Source of the DNA: Acidobacteriota bacterium
Lineage (GTDB): Bacteria; Acidobacteriota; Thermoanaerobaculia; UBA5066
Length of the DNA stretch: 64,000 nucleotides
Direction: 5' to 3'
NCBI GenBank assembly: GCA_029781975.1
Contig: JAKOVQ010000007.1
Coordinates: 56,973-120,972, forward strand
The notes under the pieces were generated by a model that saw nothing but the letters and a program-made list of their open reading frames with translations, had not been told where the DNA came from and searched no databases. Position numbers and translations under genes: made by a program. Numbering within the stretch: the stretch's first letter is position 1; each line of letters starts with the position of its first letter. This document shows positions 42,585 through 51,305 of the stretch, in pieces.

Positions 42585-43391
42585 TCAGCGACCCTGGCCG
42601 AATCGGATCTCGACGGCCATCCCGGGGCGGAGGACCCGGCGCGCGTCGAGGGCGACCTCCACGATCGCCTCGACGGTCCCGCTCGCCGCGTCGGTCACGG
42701 GGCTGACGAACGAGACCTTCCCGGACGACGCCACGCCGGGGAACTCGGGCGCCGTGACGGAGACCCGGCTCCCCGGCCGGACCGTGGCGAGCGCCCCCTC
42801 CGGGAGGTAGACGCGGGCCAGGAGCGGCTCCAGCGCGGCGACGCGGAAGAGCGGGACCTTCTCGTCGATGAGGACCTTCTGGCCGACCCGCGCGAACCGC
42901 TCCACGACGACGCCGTCGAAGGGCGCCCGGATCACCGACCGGTCGATGACGAGCCGCGCCTTCTCGGCCTCCACGCGCGCCAGCTCGTACCGCGCCCTCT
43001 TCTGCTCCAGCTCGGCCTGGCTCGCGAGGGCCTGCCGGTGGAGCTCCTCCGTCCGCCGGAGGTCGCTCAGGCTGACGTTGAGCGTCTCCTCGGCCGCCCG
43101 CCGGTCCAGGTCGAACTCCCGGCGGTCGAGCGTCGCCAGCGGCTGCCCCTTCCTCACGACGGTCCCGCGGTCGGCCTCGATCGACTCGATGACGCCGTCG
43201 ACCCTCGTCCCGATCGTCAGGTCCCGGTCCACCATGAGGTTCGCGGCGACCGTGAGGGGCTGCGCCGGGCGCGCGGAGGGCGTCGGCGTCGAGACGGGAG
43301 CGGGGGAGGCGCTCCGGGCATCGACGCTCGCAGCCGCGGCGAGGGCGCCGGCGAAAACCCAAGCGGTGCGGTGCGGAAGCGCGATCGCCAT
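42585..43391 (-). CDS. HlyD/RND-type periplasmic adaptor protein
   Basis: A 268-residue exported adaptor. A signal peptide (RTAWVFAGALAAAASVDA) is followed by a Pro/Ser linker. A lipoyl half-motif (GVIESIEADRGTVVRKGQPLATLD), an alpha-helical hairpin (~85-150, rich in Arg/Glu/Leu), the second lipoyl half (IRAPFDGVVVERFARVGQKVLIDE) and a beta-barrel come next. It is about two-thirds the usual length of RND adaptors and has no transporter gene beside it. The ATG at 43391 has AGGAGG only 2-3 bases away. It is first in an operon with the kinase and regulator, so it may supply the periplasmic part of the peptide exporter. Confidence 0.87.
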   Translation of the reverse strand: MAIALPHRTAWVFAGALAAAASVDARSASPAPVSTPTPSARPAQPLTVAANLMVDRDLTIGTRVDGVIESIEADRGTVVRKGQPLATLDRREFDLDRRAAEETLNVSLSDLRRTEELHRQALASQAELEQKRARYELARVEAEKARLVIDRSVIRAPFDGVVVERFARVGQKVLIDEKVPLFRVAALEPLLARVYLPEGALATVRPGSRVSVTAPEFPGVASSGKVSFVSPVTDAASGTVEAIVEVALDARRVLRPGMAVEIRFGQGR

Positions 43392-43427
43392 CCCCTCCTC
43401 GTCGAGGAATTTCCGGATGCTGAGCAA

Positions 43428-43433
43428 AGTATA
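43428..43433 (-). promoter_or_regulatory. Probable -10 element of the adaptor-kinase-regulator operon
   Basis: TATACT on the minus strand about 37 nt before the ATG at 43391. The upstream region has no clear -35 hexamer. Prediction only. Confidence 0.45.
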
Positions 43434-43546
43434 GGGGATTCGAGACGCGACGAATCGCTCCCCCCGGCCCCTGCGACGGCCCAGGGGCCCGTTCACCCTC
43501 CGTCCGTCGGCGGCAGGCCCGGACGGCCCTAAGCCGGCGGGCCGCG

Positions 43547-43843
43547 TCAGCCCACGACGGTGAGGATCTCGCGGGACCCGCCCCGGATCAGCGCCCGGAA
43601 CGGCGCGTAGAGGCGCTGCCACTCCTCGGTCCCGAAGGCCTTCCCCAGCGCGGTCTCGAACGCCGCCAGGCTCTCGAACTCCGACTCGAGGACGAGCCGG
43701 TAGTAGTCGCCCGTCAGGTCGGTGAGCATCGTGTGGGCGGTCCCGCCCATCTTCAGCTCGTAGGCGGCCATCTCACGCGCGAGGGCCTTCGCCTCGCGCA
43801 TCTTGTCGGGAGCGATCTGAAACACCTCGCGGACTCGGATCAT
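43547..43843 (-). CDS. Small dimeric alpha/beta-barrel-like protein
   Basis: A 98-residue protein with the size and beta-alpha-beta pattern of NIPSNAP or antibiotic-monooxygenase-type ferredoxin-like barrels: IRVREVFQIAPDKMREAKALARE, then YYRLVLESEFESLAAFETALGKAFG. No catalytic residue can be assigned, and I do not know its role. ATG at 43843 is preceded by GAGGGGGG. It is separated by ~155 bp from the adaptor operon on the same strand and by 286 bp from tRNA-Ala. That gap holds a tRNA terminator and otherwise nothing I can interpret. Confidence 0.7.
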   Translation of the reverse strand: MIRVREVFQIAPDKMREAKALAREMAAYELKMGGTAHTMLTDLTGDYYRLVLESEFESLAAFETALGKAFGTEEWQRLYAPFRALIRGGSREILTVVG

Positions 43844-44065
43844 GGGTCCCCCCTCTCCCCGGCCCCTCGGGAGCCATCCCCGCCCCCGGCCTCGCGCGAA
43901 CCTCCGTTCGCCACGGGTCGCCGGCAAGGGGTCCCGCGCGGGGCCGGCCTCGCGGTCCCGGCTTTCCAGACTCGGTCTCAGACTGTGGCGGGAGTCTGGC
44001 ACGCTTGCGCCCAGACCCGTCAAGGGGGCGGGAAGACGGAGCGGCTGCGCCGGACGGGTGCCCCG

Positions 44066-44095
44066 GAAAACAGAAACGCCGGGACCAGCCCGGCG
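44066..44095 (-). terminator. Rho-independent terminator downstream of tRNA-Ala
   Basis: Read on the minus strand, CGCCGGG-CTGGT-CCCGGCG (44095-44077) is followed by TTTCTGTTTT. It lies 33 bp after the tRNA 3' end. Confidence 0.85.
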
Positions 44096-44128
44096 AACGT
44101 AACCCTCACGGAATCAGGAAGAAAGAGC

Positions 44129-44204
44129 TGGTGGAGCTGAACAGGATCGAACTGTCGACCTCCTGAATGCCATTCAGGCGCTCTCCCAACTGAGCTACAG
44201 CCCC
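44129..44204 (-). tRNA. tRNA-Ala (anticodon GGC)
   Basis: A 76-nt cloverleaf on the minus strand. The acceptor stem GGGGCTG pairs with CAGCTCC and includes the G3:U70 wobble that marks alanine tRNAs. The anticodon arm is CCTGA-ATGGCAT-TCAGG with anticodon GGC, and the T loop is TTCGATC. The discriminator A and the 3' CCA (44131-44129) are encoded. Confidence 0.97.
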
Positions 44205-44336
44205 ACTCCAACTGCCCTTTCGAAAGAACCGGCGGAGCCTTCCGGTCCCCGCGGATCGCGGACACTAGCATGGGGCAGGAAGGCGGTCAATCGAGCCCGC
44301 CGACCGATATGATCCGCCCCGGAAGGAGGAGAACCC

Positions 44337-44621
44337 GTGAGCAGCATCCCGCCCGCGGCACGGCAGGGAGCGATCCAGAGGCTGCTCCAGCGGCTCAACC
44401 TCCGCTTCCCCGGCCTCTTCGTCCTCCTCCTCGTCGTGACCCTCGTCGACTTCGTCGTCCCCGACTTCATCCCCTTCGTCGACGAGATCATCCTCGCGCT
44501 CCTGACGGCGCTCTTCGCCCTCTGGAAGGACCGCCGCGCCCCCGCCCCCCCGCTGCACGACGCGCCCCCCCGGCTGGCCAGCGGGGCGCCACCGCGGATC
44601 TCGGGGCCCGACGCCCGCTGA
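44337..44621 (+). CDS. Small membrane protein, DUF6116-like
   Basis: A 94-residue protein with two hydrophobic segments (LFVLLLVVTLVDFVVPDFIP, residues ~27-46, and LALLTALFALW, ~53-63) around the conserved-looking PDFIPFVDE turn. That turn resembles the DUF6116 family as I remember it. The tail is Pro/Arg/Ala-rich. The function is unknown. The GTG at 44337 has a strong GGAAGGAGGAG site. It is 86 bp upstream of msrA and may be co-transcribed with it. Confidence 0.75.
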   Translation: MSSIPPAARQGAIQRLLQRLNLRFPGLFVLLLVVTLVDFVVPDFIPFVDEIILALLTALFALWKDRRAPAPPLHDAPPRLASGAPPRISGPDAR

Positions 44622-44707
44622 GGGCCGGCGAGGAGCAATCCGCCCCTGGTCCCGGCCTCGAAGGTAACGTCGGGAGCTGCTCCGGCATCTCCCGATCGGA
44701 GCCTGCC

Positions 44708-45424
44708 GTGACGCATCGCCGGAACAGACCCCTTCTCGCAGCAGCCGGGACCCTTCTCGCCGTCCTCGCCGGGACGTTCGTCTCCGCGTCGGTCATCGCC
44801 TCGCGCGGCGCCTCCCCGGGACCGCCGGAACCCGGCCCCTCGCCGGCGGCCCGTTCCATCCCGCCGACCGCCCCGACCGGCGGCGGACCCCGCGGCCTTG
44901 CGAAGGCGACCTTCGCCGGCGGCTGCTTCTGGTGCATGGAGCCGCCGTTCGAGAAGCTCCCCGGCGTCGTCGGCGTCGTCGCGGGCTACACCGGAGGCCA
45001 TACGAAGGACCCGACGTACGAGGAGGTGTCGGCCGGGGGGACGGGCCACGCCGAGTCGGTCGAGGTCCTCTTCGACCCGGCGAGGATCTCGTACGCGAAG
45101 CTCCTCGACGTCTTCTGGCACAACGTCGACCCGACGACGCCCGACCGCCAGTTCTGCGACGTGGGGAGCCAGTACCGCTCGGCGATCTTCTTCCACGACG
45201 ACGAGCAGCGCCGCCTCGCCGAGGCCTCGAAGAGAGAGCTGGAGAAGACCAAGCCGTTCCCGGGGCCGATCGTGACGGAGATCGTCCCCGCCGGTCCCTT
45301 CTATCCCGCCGAGGAATACCATCAGGACTACTACAAGAAGAACCCGCTGAGGTACAAGTTCTACCGCGCCGGCTGCGGCCGCGACGCGCGGCTCGCGGAG
45401 CTCTGGGGGAAGGCGCCGCACTGA
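44708..45424 (+). CDS. msrA: Peptide methionine-S-sulfoxide reductase MsrA, signal-anchored
   Basis: A 238-residue MsrA that reduces S-methionine sulfoxide in proteins. The catalytic motif is GGCFWCMEPPFEKLPGV (Cys near residue 77), with GYTGGHTKDPTYEEV, EVLFDPARISY and the FFHDDEQ and YHQDYY regions also typical. An N-terminal hydrophobic segment (LLAAAGTLLAVLAGTFVSASVIA) and a Pro/Gly linker place it in the periplasm or on the membrane. MsrB is not fused. GTG at 44708 is the only start that keeps this segment. The following 262 bp up to the large nuclease gene contain no gene that I can support. Confidence 0.93.
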   Translation: MTHRRNRPLLAAAGTLLAVLAGTFVSASVIASRGASPGPPEPGPSPAARSIPPTAPTGGGPRGLAKATFAGGCFWCMEPPFEKLPGVVGVVAGYTGGHTKDPTYEEVSAGGTGHAESVEVLFDPARISYAKLLDVFWHNVDPTTPDRQFCDVGSQYRSAIFFHDDEQRRLAEASKRELEKTKPFPGPIVTEIVPAGPFYPAEEYHQDYYKKNPLRYKFYRAGCGRDARLAELWGKAPH

Positions 45425-45685
45425 CGACGCGGCGAGCCGGGCCTCCCCCTGCAGCACCGGGGCGCCCGGAGGCTTCCCTGCGACGGCGACCGCGGGCCTG
45501 CGGATATCGCAGAACGACGGGGCGAGGCTGGCCGTGAGACTCCGTCTCTCGAGATAGGGCGGCGCCAATTCCCTTTTCACATCATTTTGACGCCCCACGG
45601 CCTCGACTCTCGATAGACTCCCCGACCGTCTTCACCGCTCCGGGCCTTCCCGCGTGCGGCTTTCATTTCGAAGGGAGAGTTTCGA

Positions 45686-48600
45686 GTGTCCCACGCCCGC
45701 CGGATCGTCTCCGCCGCCGTCCTGTCCACCCTCGCCGCACTCTTGACGTTCACCGCGGGGCCCGTGGCGGCCCAGGTCTCGCTGACGACGGCGGGGGCCG
45801 CGTCCACGCAAGACTTCGATTCGCTTGCCTCGACGGGGAGCGGGAACGCGTGGACGGACAACACGACGATCGTGGGGTGGTACTCGACCCGGGCCACCTA
45901 CAACGCCGGGACCGGGAGCTCGAACACGGGAGCGCTCTACAGCTTCGGGAGCAGCGGCAGCTCCGAGAGGGCGCTCGGATCCGTCTGCTCGAACCCCACT
46001 GGGGGCATCACCTACGGCGTGCGCCTGGCGAACAACACGGGAGTGGCCATCACGTCTCTGCTGATCTCGTACACGGGCGAGCAGTGGAGGAACGGCGGCA
46101 ACACGACGCAGCAGTCCCTCACGTTCGCCTACCAGGTCGGGGCGACCTCTCTGACGGCAGGGACGTGGACAGCGGCGTCTAGCCTCGATTTCACGGGACC
46201 GATCGCGTCTGCCACCGCGGCAGCGCTGGACGGGAACGCCGCCGCGAACCGTGTCGCGCTGTCGGCCACGCTGACGGTCTCGGTTCCAGCAGGCCAGGAG
46301 ATCTGGCTCCGGTGGACGGACCCCAACGACGCCAACAACGACCACGGCCTCGCCGTCGACGACTTCTCCGTGACCCCGAACCCGAGCGGCCCGGCCCTCC
46401 CGAACCTCTCCGTCAACGACGTCTCCCTCGCCGAGGGGAACAGCGGCACGAAGACGTTCACCTTCACCGTCAGCCTCTCGGCTCCAGCCGGGGCGGGCGG
46501 CGTCACGTTCGACATCGCCACCGCGGACAACACGGCGACGACGGCGGACAACGACTACACGGCCCACAGCCTCACCGGCCAGACCATCCCCGCCGGGAGC
46601 TCCACCTACACGTTCGGCGTCCACGTCAACGGCGACACGACCACCGAGCCGGACGAGACGTTCTTCGTGAACGTCACGAACGTGACGGGCGCGAACGTCT
46701 CCGACGGGCAGGGGCAGGGGACGATCCAGAACGACGACGTCACCCTGACGAAGATCCACGACATCCAGGGGAACGGCGCCTCGTCGCCCCTCGCCGGGAA
46801 CGTCGTGTCGACCAGCGGCATCGTCACCGGCCTCAGGACGAACGGCTTCTTCATCCAGGAGCCCGACGCGTCCGTCGACGCCGACCCGGCGACCTCGGAA
46901 GGGGTCTTCGTCTTCACAAGCTCGGCGCCGCCGGCCGCGGCGGCGATCGGAGCCCTGGTCCAGGTGACCGCCACGGTCTCCGAGTTCGTCCCCGCCTCCG
47001 ACCCCCTGCAGCCGCCCCTCACCGAGCTGACGGGCCCCGCCGTCCTCCAGCTCTCGACGGGAAACGCGCTCCCCGCGGCGATCCCGCTCACCGCGACCTT
47101 CCCCGACCCCGCCGGCACCGTCGACCAGCTCGAGCGGCTCGAGGGGATGAGGGTCAGCGTCGCTTCGCTCACGGTGGTGGCGCCCACCCAGGGCAACGTC
47201 AACGAGGCGAACGCCACCGCGACGTCCAACGGCGTCTTCTACGGCGTCGTCACGGGGGTCGCGCGGCCGTTCCGCGAGCCGGGCATCCAGGCGAACGACC
47301 CGCCGCCCTCCGGCTCGATCCCGCCGATCCCGCGGTTCGACGCGAACCCCGAGAGGATCCGGGTCGACAGCGACGGGCTCGTCGGGGGGACGCAGCTCGA
47401 CGTCGCCACCGACGCGGTCATCACCGGCCTCGTCGGACCGCTCGACTACGCCTACCGCACGTACACGGTCCTCCCGGACCCGGGATCGAATCCCGTCGTC
47501 ACCGGCGGCAAGACCATCTCCGCGGTCACCGCCCCGACCGGGTCCGAGTTCACCGTCGCTTCCTACAACCTCGAGCGGTTCTTCGACAACGTGAACGACC
47601 CCGCCATCGGCGAGCCGGTCCTCACGGCCGCGGCCTACGACGCGCGCCTGGCCAAGGCGTCCCTCGCCATCCGGAGCTACCTCCTCATGCCCGACATCCT
47701 CGGCGTGATGGAGGTCGAGAACCTGACGACCCTCCAGACGCTCGCCGCCAGGATCTCGGCGGACGCCCTCGCCGCCTCGCAGCCCGACCCGCAGTACGCC
47801 GCGTACCTCGTCGAGGGGAACGACGTCGGCGGGATCGACGTCGGCTTCCTCGTCAAGACGGCGCCCGTCGTCGGGGCGACGCCGCGGGTGACCGTGAACG
47901 CCGTCGTCCAGGAGTCGGCGGGGACCCTCTTCGTCAACCCCGACAGCTCGACCGAGCTGCTCAACGACCGTCCGCCCCTCCGCCTGATGGCCGTCGTCAA
48001 CCACGCGAACGGCTCGAGCTTCCCGGTGACGGTGATCGCGAACCACCTTCGCTCGCTCAACGGCGTCGACGACTTCTCGGCGGGCTCGAACGGCTGGGCG
48101 ACCACGGGAGACCGCGTCCGCGCCAAGCGGCTCGCGCAGGCGGTCGACCTCGCCAACCTCGTCCAGGCGCGCCAGGCCGCCGACCCGGCCGAGCACATCG
48201 TCCTCGTCGGCGACTTCAACGCCTTCGAGGTGAACGACGGCTACGTCGACTCGATGCACGTCGTCGCCGGGACCCCGCCCCCCGACAACGAGACGGCCGT
48301 CCCCGGGGACGGCGTGGACCTCGTCAACCCCGACCTCGTCAACCTCTTCGGCACTCCCCCGCCGGCCGAGCGCTACTCGTACAGCTTCGACGGCAACGCG
48401 CAGTCCCTGGACCACATCCTCGTCAACGCGCCGCTCGTCGCCGACACCCTCGCCCGGCGCGAGGAGCACGCCCGGATCGACGCGGACTTCCCCGAGACGG
48501 CGCGGAACAATGCCGCGACCCCGACGCGGCTCTCCGACCACGACCCCGTGGTCTCGTACTACCAGGTCGCCGCCTTCGCCGTCGCCGACCTCGCCGTGGC

Positions 48601-50281
48601 GAAGGTGGACTCCCCGGACCCGGTGACCGCCGGGACGAACCTGACGTACACGATCACCGTCACGAACAGCGGACCGGACCCCGCCGACACGGTCTCCCTC
48701 AGCGACACCCTGCCGGCCGGGACGACGTTCGTCTCGCTCGCGAGTCCCGGCGGCTGGAGCTGCACCACCCCGGCCGTCGGCGCCGGCGGGGCGGTCTCCT
48801 GCTCCCTCGCGAGCTTCGCGGTCGGCAGCGGGGTCTTCACGCTGACCGTGAACGTCGCGCCCGGTGTCCTCGCCGGCACGGTCCTGACCAACTCCGCCAC
48901 GGCTGCCTCGACGACTGCCGACGGGACCCCGGGCAACGAGAGCGGGACCGCGACGACGACCGTCGCCGCTTCGGCCGACCTCTCGGTGACCAAGGGCGCA
49001 ACGCCGAACCCGGTTCTCGCCGGCTCCCTGCTGACGTACACGATCGCCGTCGGGAACGCCGGCCCGAGCGGCGCCGCCAGCGCCGTGCTCGCCGACACGC
49101 TCCCGGCCGGGACGACCTTCGCCCAGCTGGTGAGCCCGGGCGGGTGGTCGTGCACGACCCCCGCGGTGGGCGCGGGCGGGACCGTCTCCTGCACGAACCC
49201 GCTCCTCGCCGCGGGAGCGAACGATGCCTTCACGCTCGTCGTGACGGTCGACCCGGCGACCGCCGGCGGGACCGTCCTCTCGAACACCGCGACCGTGTCG
49301 TCGGCAACCCCCGACCCGACCCCCGGAAACGACGGCGCCACCACGACGACGACCGTCGACGCAGGGTCCGCCGACGTCGCCATCCTCCTCACCGACGCTC
49401 CGGACCCGGTGGTCGCCGGAAGCACCCTCGTCTACACCGCCACCGCGAGCAACGCGGGTCCGGGCGCCGCAGCCTCGACGGTGGTCTCGCTCCCGCTTCC
49501 GGCGGGGACGACGTTCCTGTCCCTCGTGGCCCCGGGCAGCTGGAGCTGCTCGACGCCCGCGGTCGGCGCGAACGGTACGGTCAGCTGCTCGCTCGCCGCG
49601 TTCTCGCCCGGGACCGCCGGGTTCGTCGTGTCGACGACCGTCGCCGCCGCGGTGCCGGGCGGGACGGTCCTCACCGCGACCGCCACGATCAGCACCGTCA
49701 CGGCCGACCCGAGCCCCGGCGACCAGAGCGCCACGGCCACGACGGACGTCCTCGCGCCGGCCGTCGTCAGCGCGACCAAGACCGTGAGCGGCTCCCTGGC
49801 CGCCGGCAGCCAGGTCGTCTACACGGTCGTCCTGACGAACTCGTCGACGCACGACCAGGGCGACAACCCCGGCGACGAGATGACCGACGTCCTCCCGCCC
49901 GAGGTCCAGCTCGCCTCCGCGTCGGCCGGCTCCGGGACCGTCCTGGCCACGCTCGGCACCAACACCGTCACCTGGAACGGGTCGATCCCGGCGGGTGGCG
50001 CCGTGACGATCACCATCGTCGGCACCGTTCGGGCCGACCTGGCGCCCCCGGCCACCGTCTCCAACCAGGCGACCGTCGCCTTCGACGTGAACGGGGACGG
50101 GACCAACGCCGGGAGCGCGGTCTCCGACGACCCCGGCACGCCGGCCTCGGGCGACCCGACGACCTTCGCGGTCAGCCGGGGAGGGAGCGAGATCCCGACC
50201 CTCGACGCCGTCGGCCTCGGAATCCTGGCCGCCCTCCTGGCCCTCGGCGGCGCCTTCCTCGTGGGGCGCCGCGGGGCCTGA
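45686..50281 (+). CDS. Giant surface nuclease with Calx-beta, DUF11 repeats and IPTL-CTERM anchor
   Basis: A 1531-residue exported protein. After a signal peptide (LSTLAALLTFTAGPVAAQ), residues ~30-235 are an unassigned beta-rich region. A Calx-beta domain follows (~238-350; LAEGNSGTKTFTFTVSLS, ETFFVNVTN), then an OB-like segment as in ExeM/NucH nucleases (~355-600) and an endonuclease/exonuclease/phosphatase domain (~620-960; ASYNLERFFDN, IVLVGDFNAF, SLDHILVN, LSDHDPV). Four DUF11 repeats (~965-1480; PDPVTAGTNLTYTITVTNSGP) and an IPTL-CTERM tail (EIPTLDAVGLGILAALLAL, then basic GRRGA) complete it. It is probably a secreted DNase or phosphodiesterase anchored to the surface. GTG at 45686 has GGGAGAG about nine bases upstream. 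Confidence 0.9.
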   Translation: MSHARRIVSAAVLSTLAALLTFTAGPVAAQVSLTTAGAASTQDFDSLASTGSGNAWTDNTTIVGWYSTRATYNAGTGSSNTGALYSFGSSGSSERALGSVCSNPTGGITYGVRLANNTGVAITSLLISYTGEQWRNGGNTTQQSLTFAYQVGATSLTAGTWTAASSLDFTGPIASATAAALDGNAAANRVALSATLTVSVPAGQEIWLRWTDPNDANNDHGLAVDDFSVTPNPSGPALPNLSVNDVSLAEGNSGTKTFTFTVSLSAPAGAGGVTFDIATADNTATTADNDYTAHSLTGQTIPAGSSTYTFGVHVNGDTTTEPDETFFVNVTNVTGANVSDGQGQGTIQNDDVTLTKIHDIQGNGASSPLAGNVVSTSGIVTGLRTNGFFIQEPDASVDADPATSEGVFVFTSSAPPAAAAIGALVQVTATVSEFVPASDPLQPPLTELTGPAVLQLSTGNALPAAIPLTATFPDPAGTVDQLERLEGMRVSVASLTVVAPTQGNVNEANATATSNGVFYGVVTGVARPFREPGIQANDPPPSGSIPPIPRFDANPERIRVDSDGLVGGTQLDVATDAVITGLVGPLDYAYRTYTVLPDPGSNPVVTGGKTISAVTAPTGSEFTVASYNLERFFDNVNDPAIGEPVLTAAAYDARLAKASLAIRSYLLMPDILGVMEVENLTTLQTLAARISADALAASQPDPQYAAYLVEGNDVGGIDVGFLVKTAPVVGATPRVTVNAVVQESAGTLFVNPDSSTELLNDRPPLRLMAVVNHANGSSFPVTVIANHLRSLNGVDDFSAGSNGWATTGDRVRAKRLAQAVDLANLVQARQAADPAEHIVLVGDFNAFEVNDGYVDSMHVVAGTPPPDNETAVPGDGVDLVNPDLVNLFGTPPPAERYSYSFDGNAQSLDHILVNAPLVADTLARREEHARIDADFPETARNNAATPTRLSDHDPVVSYYQVAAFAVADLAVAKVDSPDPVTAGTNLTYTITVTNSGPDPADTVSLSDTLPAGTTFVSLASPGGWSCTTPAVGAGGAVSCSLASFAVGSGVFTLTVNVAPGVLAGTVLTNSATAASTTADGTPGNESGTATTTVAASADLSVTKGATPNPVLAGSLLTYTIAVGNAGPSGAASAVLADTLPAGTTFAQLVSPGGWSCTTPAVGAGGTVSCTNPLLAAGANDAFTLVVTVDPATAGGTVLSNTATVSSATPDPTPGNDGATTTTTVDAGSADVAILLTDAPDPVVAGSTLVYTATASNAGPGAAASTVVSLPLPAGTTFLSLVAPGSWSCSTPAVGANGTVSCSLAAFSPGTAGFVVSTTVAAAVPGGTVLTATATISTVTADPSPGDQSATATTDVLAPAVVSATKTVSGSLAAGSQVVYTVVLTNSSTHDQGDNPGDEMTDVLPPEVQLASASAGSGTVLATLGTNTVTWNGSIPAGGAVTITIVGTVRADLAPPATVSNQATVAFDVNGDGTNAGSAVSDDPGTPASGDPTTFAVSRGGSEIPTLDAVGLGILAALLALGGAFLVGRRGA

Positions 50282-50308
50282 CGATCGCCGTCTGAAGTCC
50301 CGACCTCA

Positions 50309-50344
50309 CCCCCGGGGGGACCCGCTCGGGTCTCCCCGGGGGGG
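50309..50344. terminator. Long GC-rich hairpin, bidirectional terminator
   Basis: CCCCCGGGGGGACCC, GCTC loop, then GGGTCTCCCCGGGGGG form a stem of about 15 bp with one G:U pair, between the convergent nuclease and YpfJ-type genes. No strong T-tract is present. Confidence 0.65.
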
Positions 50345-50355
50345 CGCGGACCCTC

Positions 50356-51231
50356 CTAGAGGCTCCGCGCCCGGAAGGTGTCGCAGGCGGCCGGAGACCC
50401 GGACTCCAGCCCCTTCCGGAACCAGGTGGCCCGCTGGCGCGACGTGCCGTGGGTGAAGCTCTCCGGGTTCACGCTGCCGCGCGCCGCCTTCTGGAGCCGG
50501 TCGTCGCCGATGGCCGCTGCCGCGTTCAGCCCCTCTTCCGCGTCGTCCGGGTCCAGCTCGCCCTTCCTCGCCGCCGCGAACCCCCAGACGCCGGCGTAGC
50601 AGTCGGCCTGCAGCTCCATCCTCACCGACAGCTCGTTCTCGAGGTCGGGGCGCTCCTTCTGCGCCTGCCTCACCTGCTGCTCGGTCCCGAGGAGGTACTG
50701 GACGTGGTGGCCCACCTCGTGCGCGATGACGTACGCCTGGGCGAAGTCCCCCGGCGCGCCGAAGCGGGAGCTGAGCTCGTCGAAGAAGCCGAGGTCGAGG
50801 TAGACCTTGTGGTCGCCGGGGCAGTAGAAGGGGCCGGTCGCCGACTCGGCGAAGCCGCAGGCCGACGAGATCTGGTCGCGGAAGAGGACGAGCTTCGCCC
50901 GCTCGTAGGAATGCCCGGCGGCCGGGAGGACCGTCGTCCAGGTGTCCTGGACGTCCTTGATGACGAAGTTGACGAAGTCGTAGCGCTCCGACTCCGCCGC
51001 GCTCTCGGTGGCCGGACCCGGCGCGGCGGGCCCGCCGACGCTCGCCGACGGGCCGCCGGACGGGACGCCGCCGCCGACCAGGGCGAAGAAGTTCTTCTTG
51101 AAGACGAGCGAGAGGACGAGGAGGACGAGGAAGCCGCCGATGCCGAGCCGCATCCGGCCGAAGCCGCCGCCTCCCGATTCTCCCCGCCGGTCCTCGACGT
51201 CGTCGCTCCGGGTCCCTCGCGTCCATCGCAT
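50356..51231 (-). CDS. YpfJ-type neutral zinc metallopeptidase
   Basis: A 291-residue membrane-anchored peptidase of the YpfJ (neutral_zn) family. One transmembrane helix (LGIGGFLVLLVLSLVF, ~31-46) follows a polar N-terminus beginning MRWTRGTRSDDVEDRRG. A Gly/Ser/Pro linker, ACGFAESATGPFYCPGDHKVYLDL and the zinc motif IAHEVGHHVQYLLG (HExxH, near residues 155-168) come next, with ELQADCYAG holding the third ligand. It ends with the Cys-containing CDTFRARSL. Substrate unknown. The ATG at 51231 has GGGAGGG upstream. It is on the same strand as the TonB receptor but separated by 75 bp. Confidence 0.92.
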   Translation of the reverse strand: MRWTRGTRSDDVEDRRGESGGGGFGRMRLGIGGFLVLLVLSLVFKKNFFALVGGGVPSGGPSASVGGPAAPGPATESAAESERYDFVNFVIKDVQDTWTTVLPAAGHSYERAKLVLFRDQISSACGFAESATGPFYCPGDHKVYLDLGFFDELSSRFGAPGDFAQAYVIAHEVGHHVQYLLGTEQQVRQAQKERPDLENELSVRMELQADCYAGVWGFAAARKGELDPDDAEEGLNAAAAIGDDRLQKAARGSVNPESFTHGTSRQRATWFRKGLESGSPAACDTFRARSL

Positions 51232-51305
51232 CTTCGGTCCCTCCCTTGCCCCGAGGCTGCGACGAGGATAGTCCTGCGGATGAGGGAGGTCTCGCCCCCG
51301 GTGGG

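Noticed and set aside
43843..44129. Small coding frames between the dimeric-barrel-like gene and tRNA-Ala.
   Set aside because: No frame has a ribosome site plus a plausible protein; apart from the tRNA terminator I see nothing here.
46312..50295. A second long plus-strand frame overlapping the IPTL-CTERM nuclease gene.
   Set aside because: It is a frame-shifted, Arg/Pro-rich shadow of the nuclease gene and has no recognisable domains.
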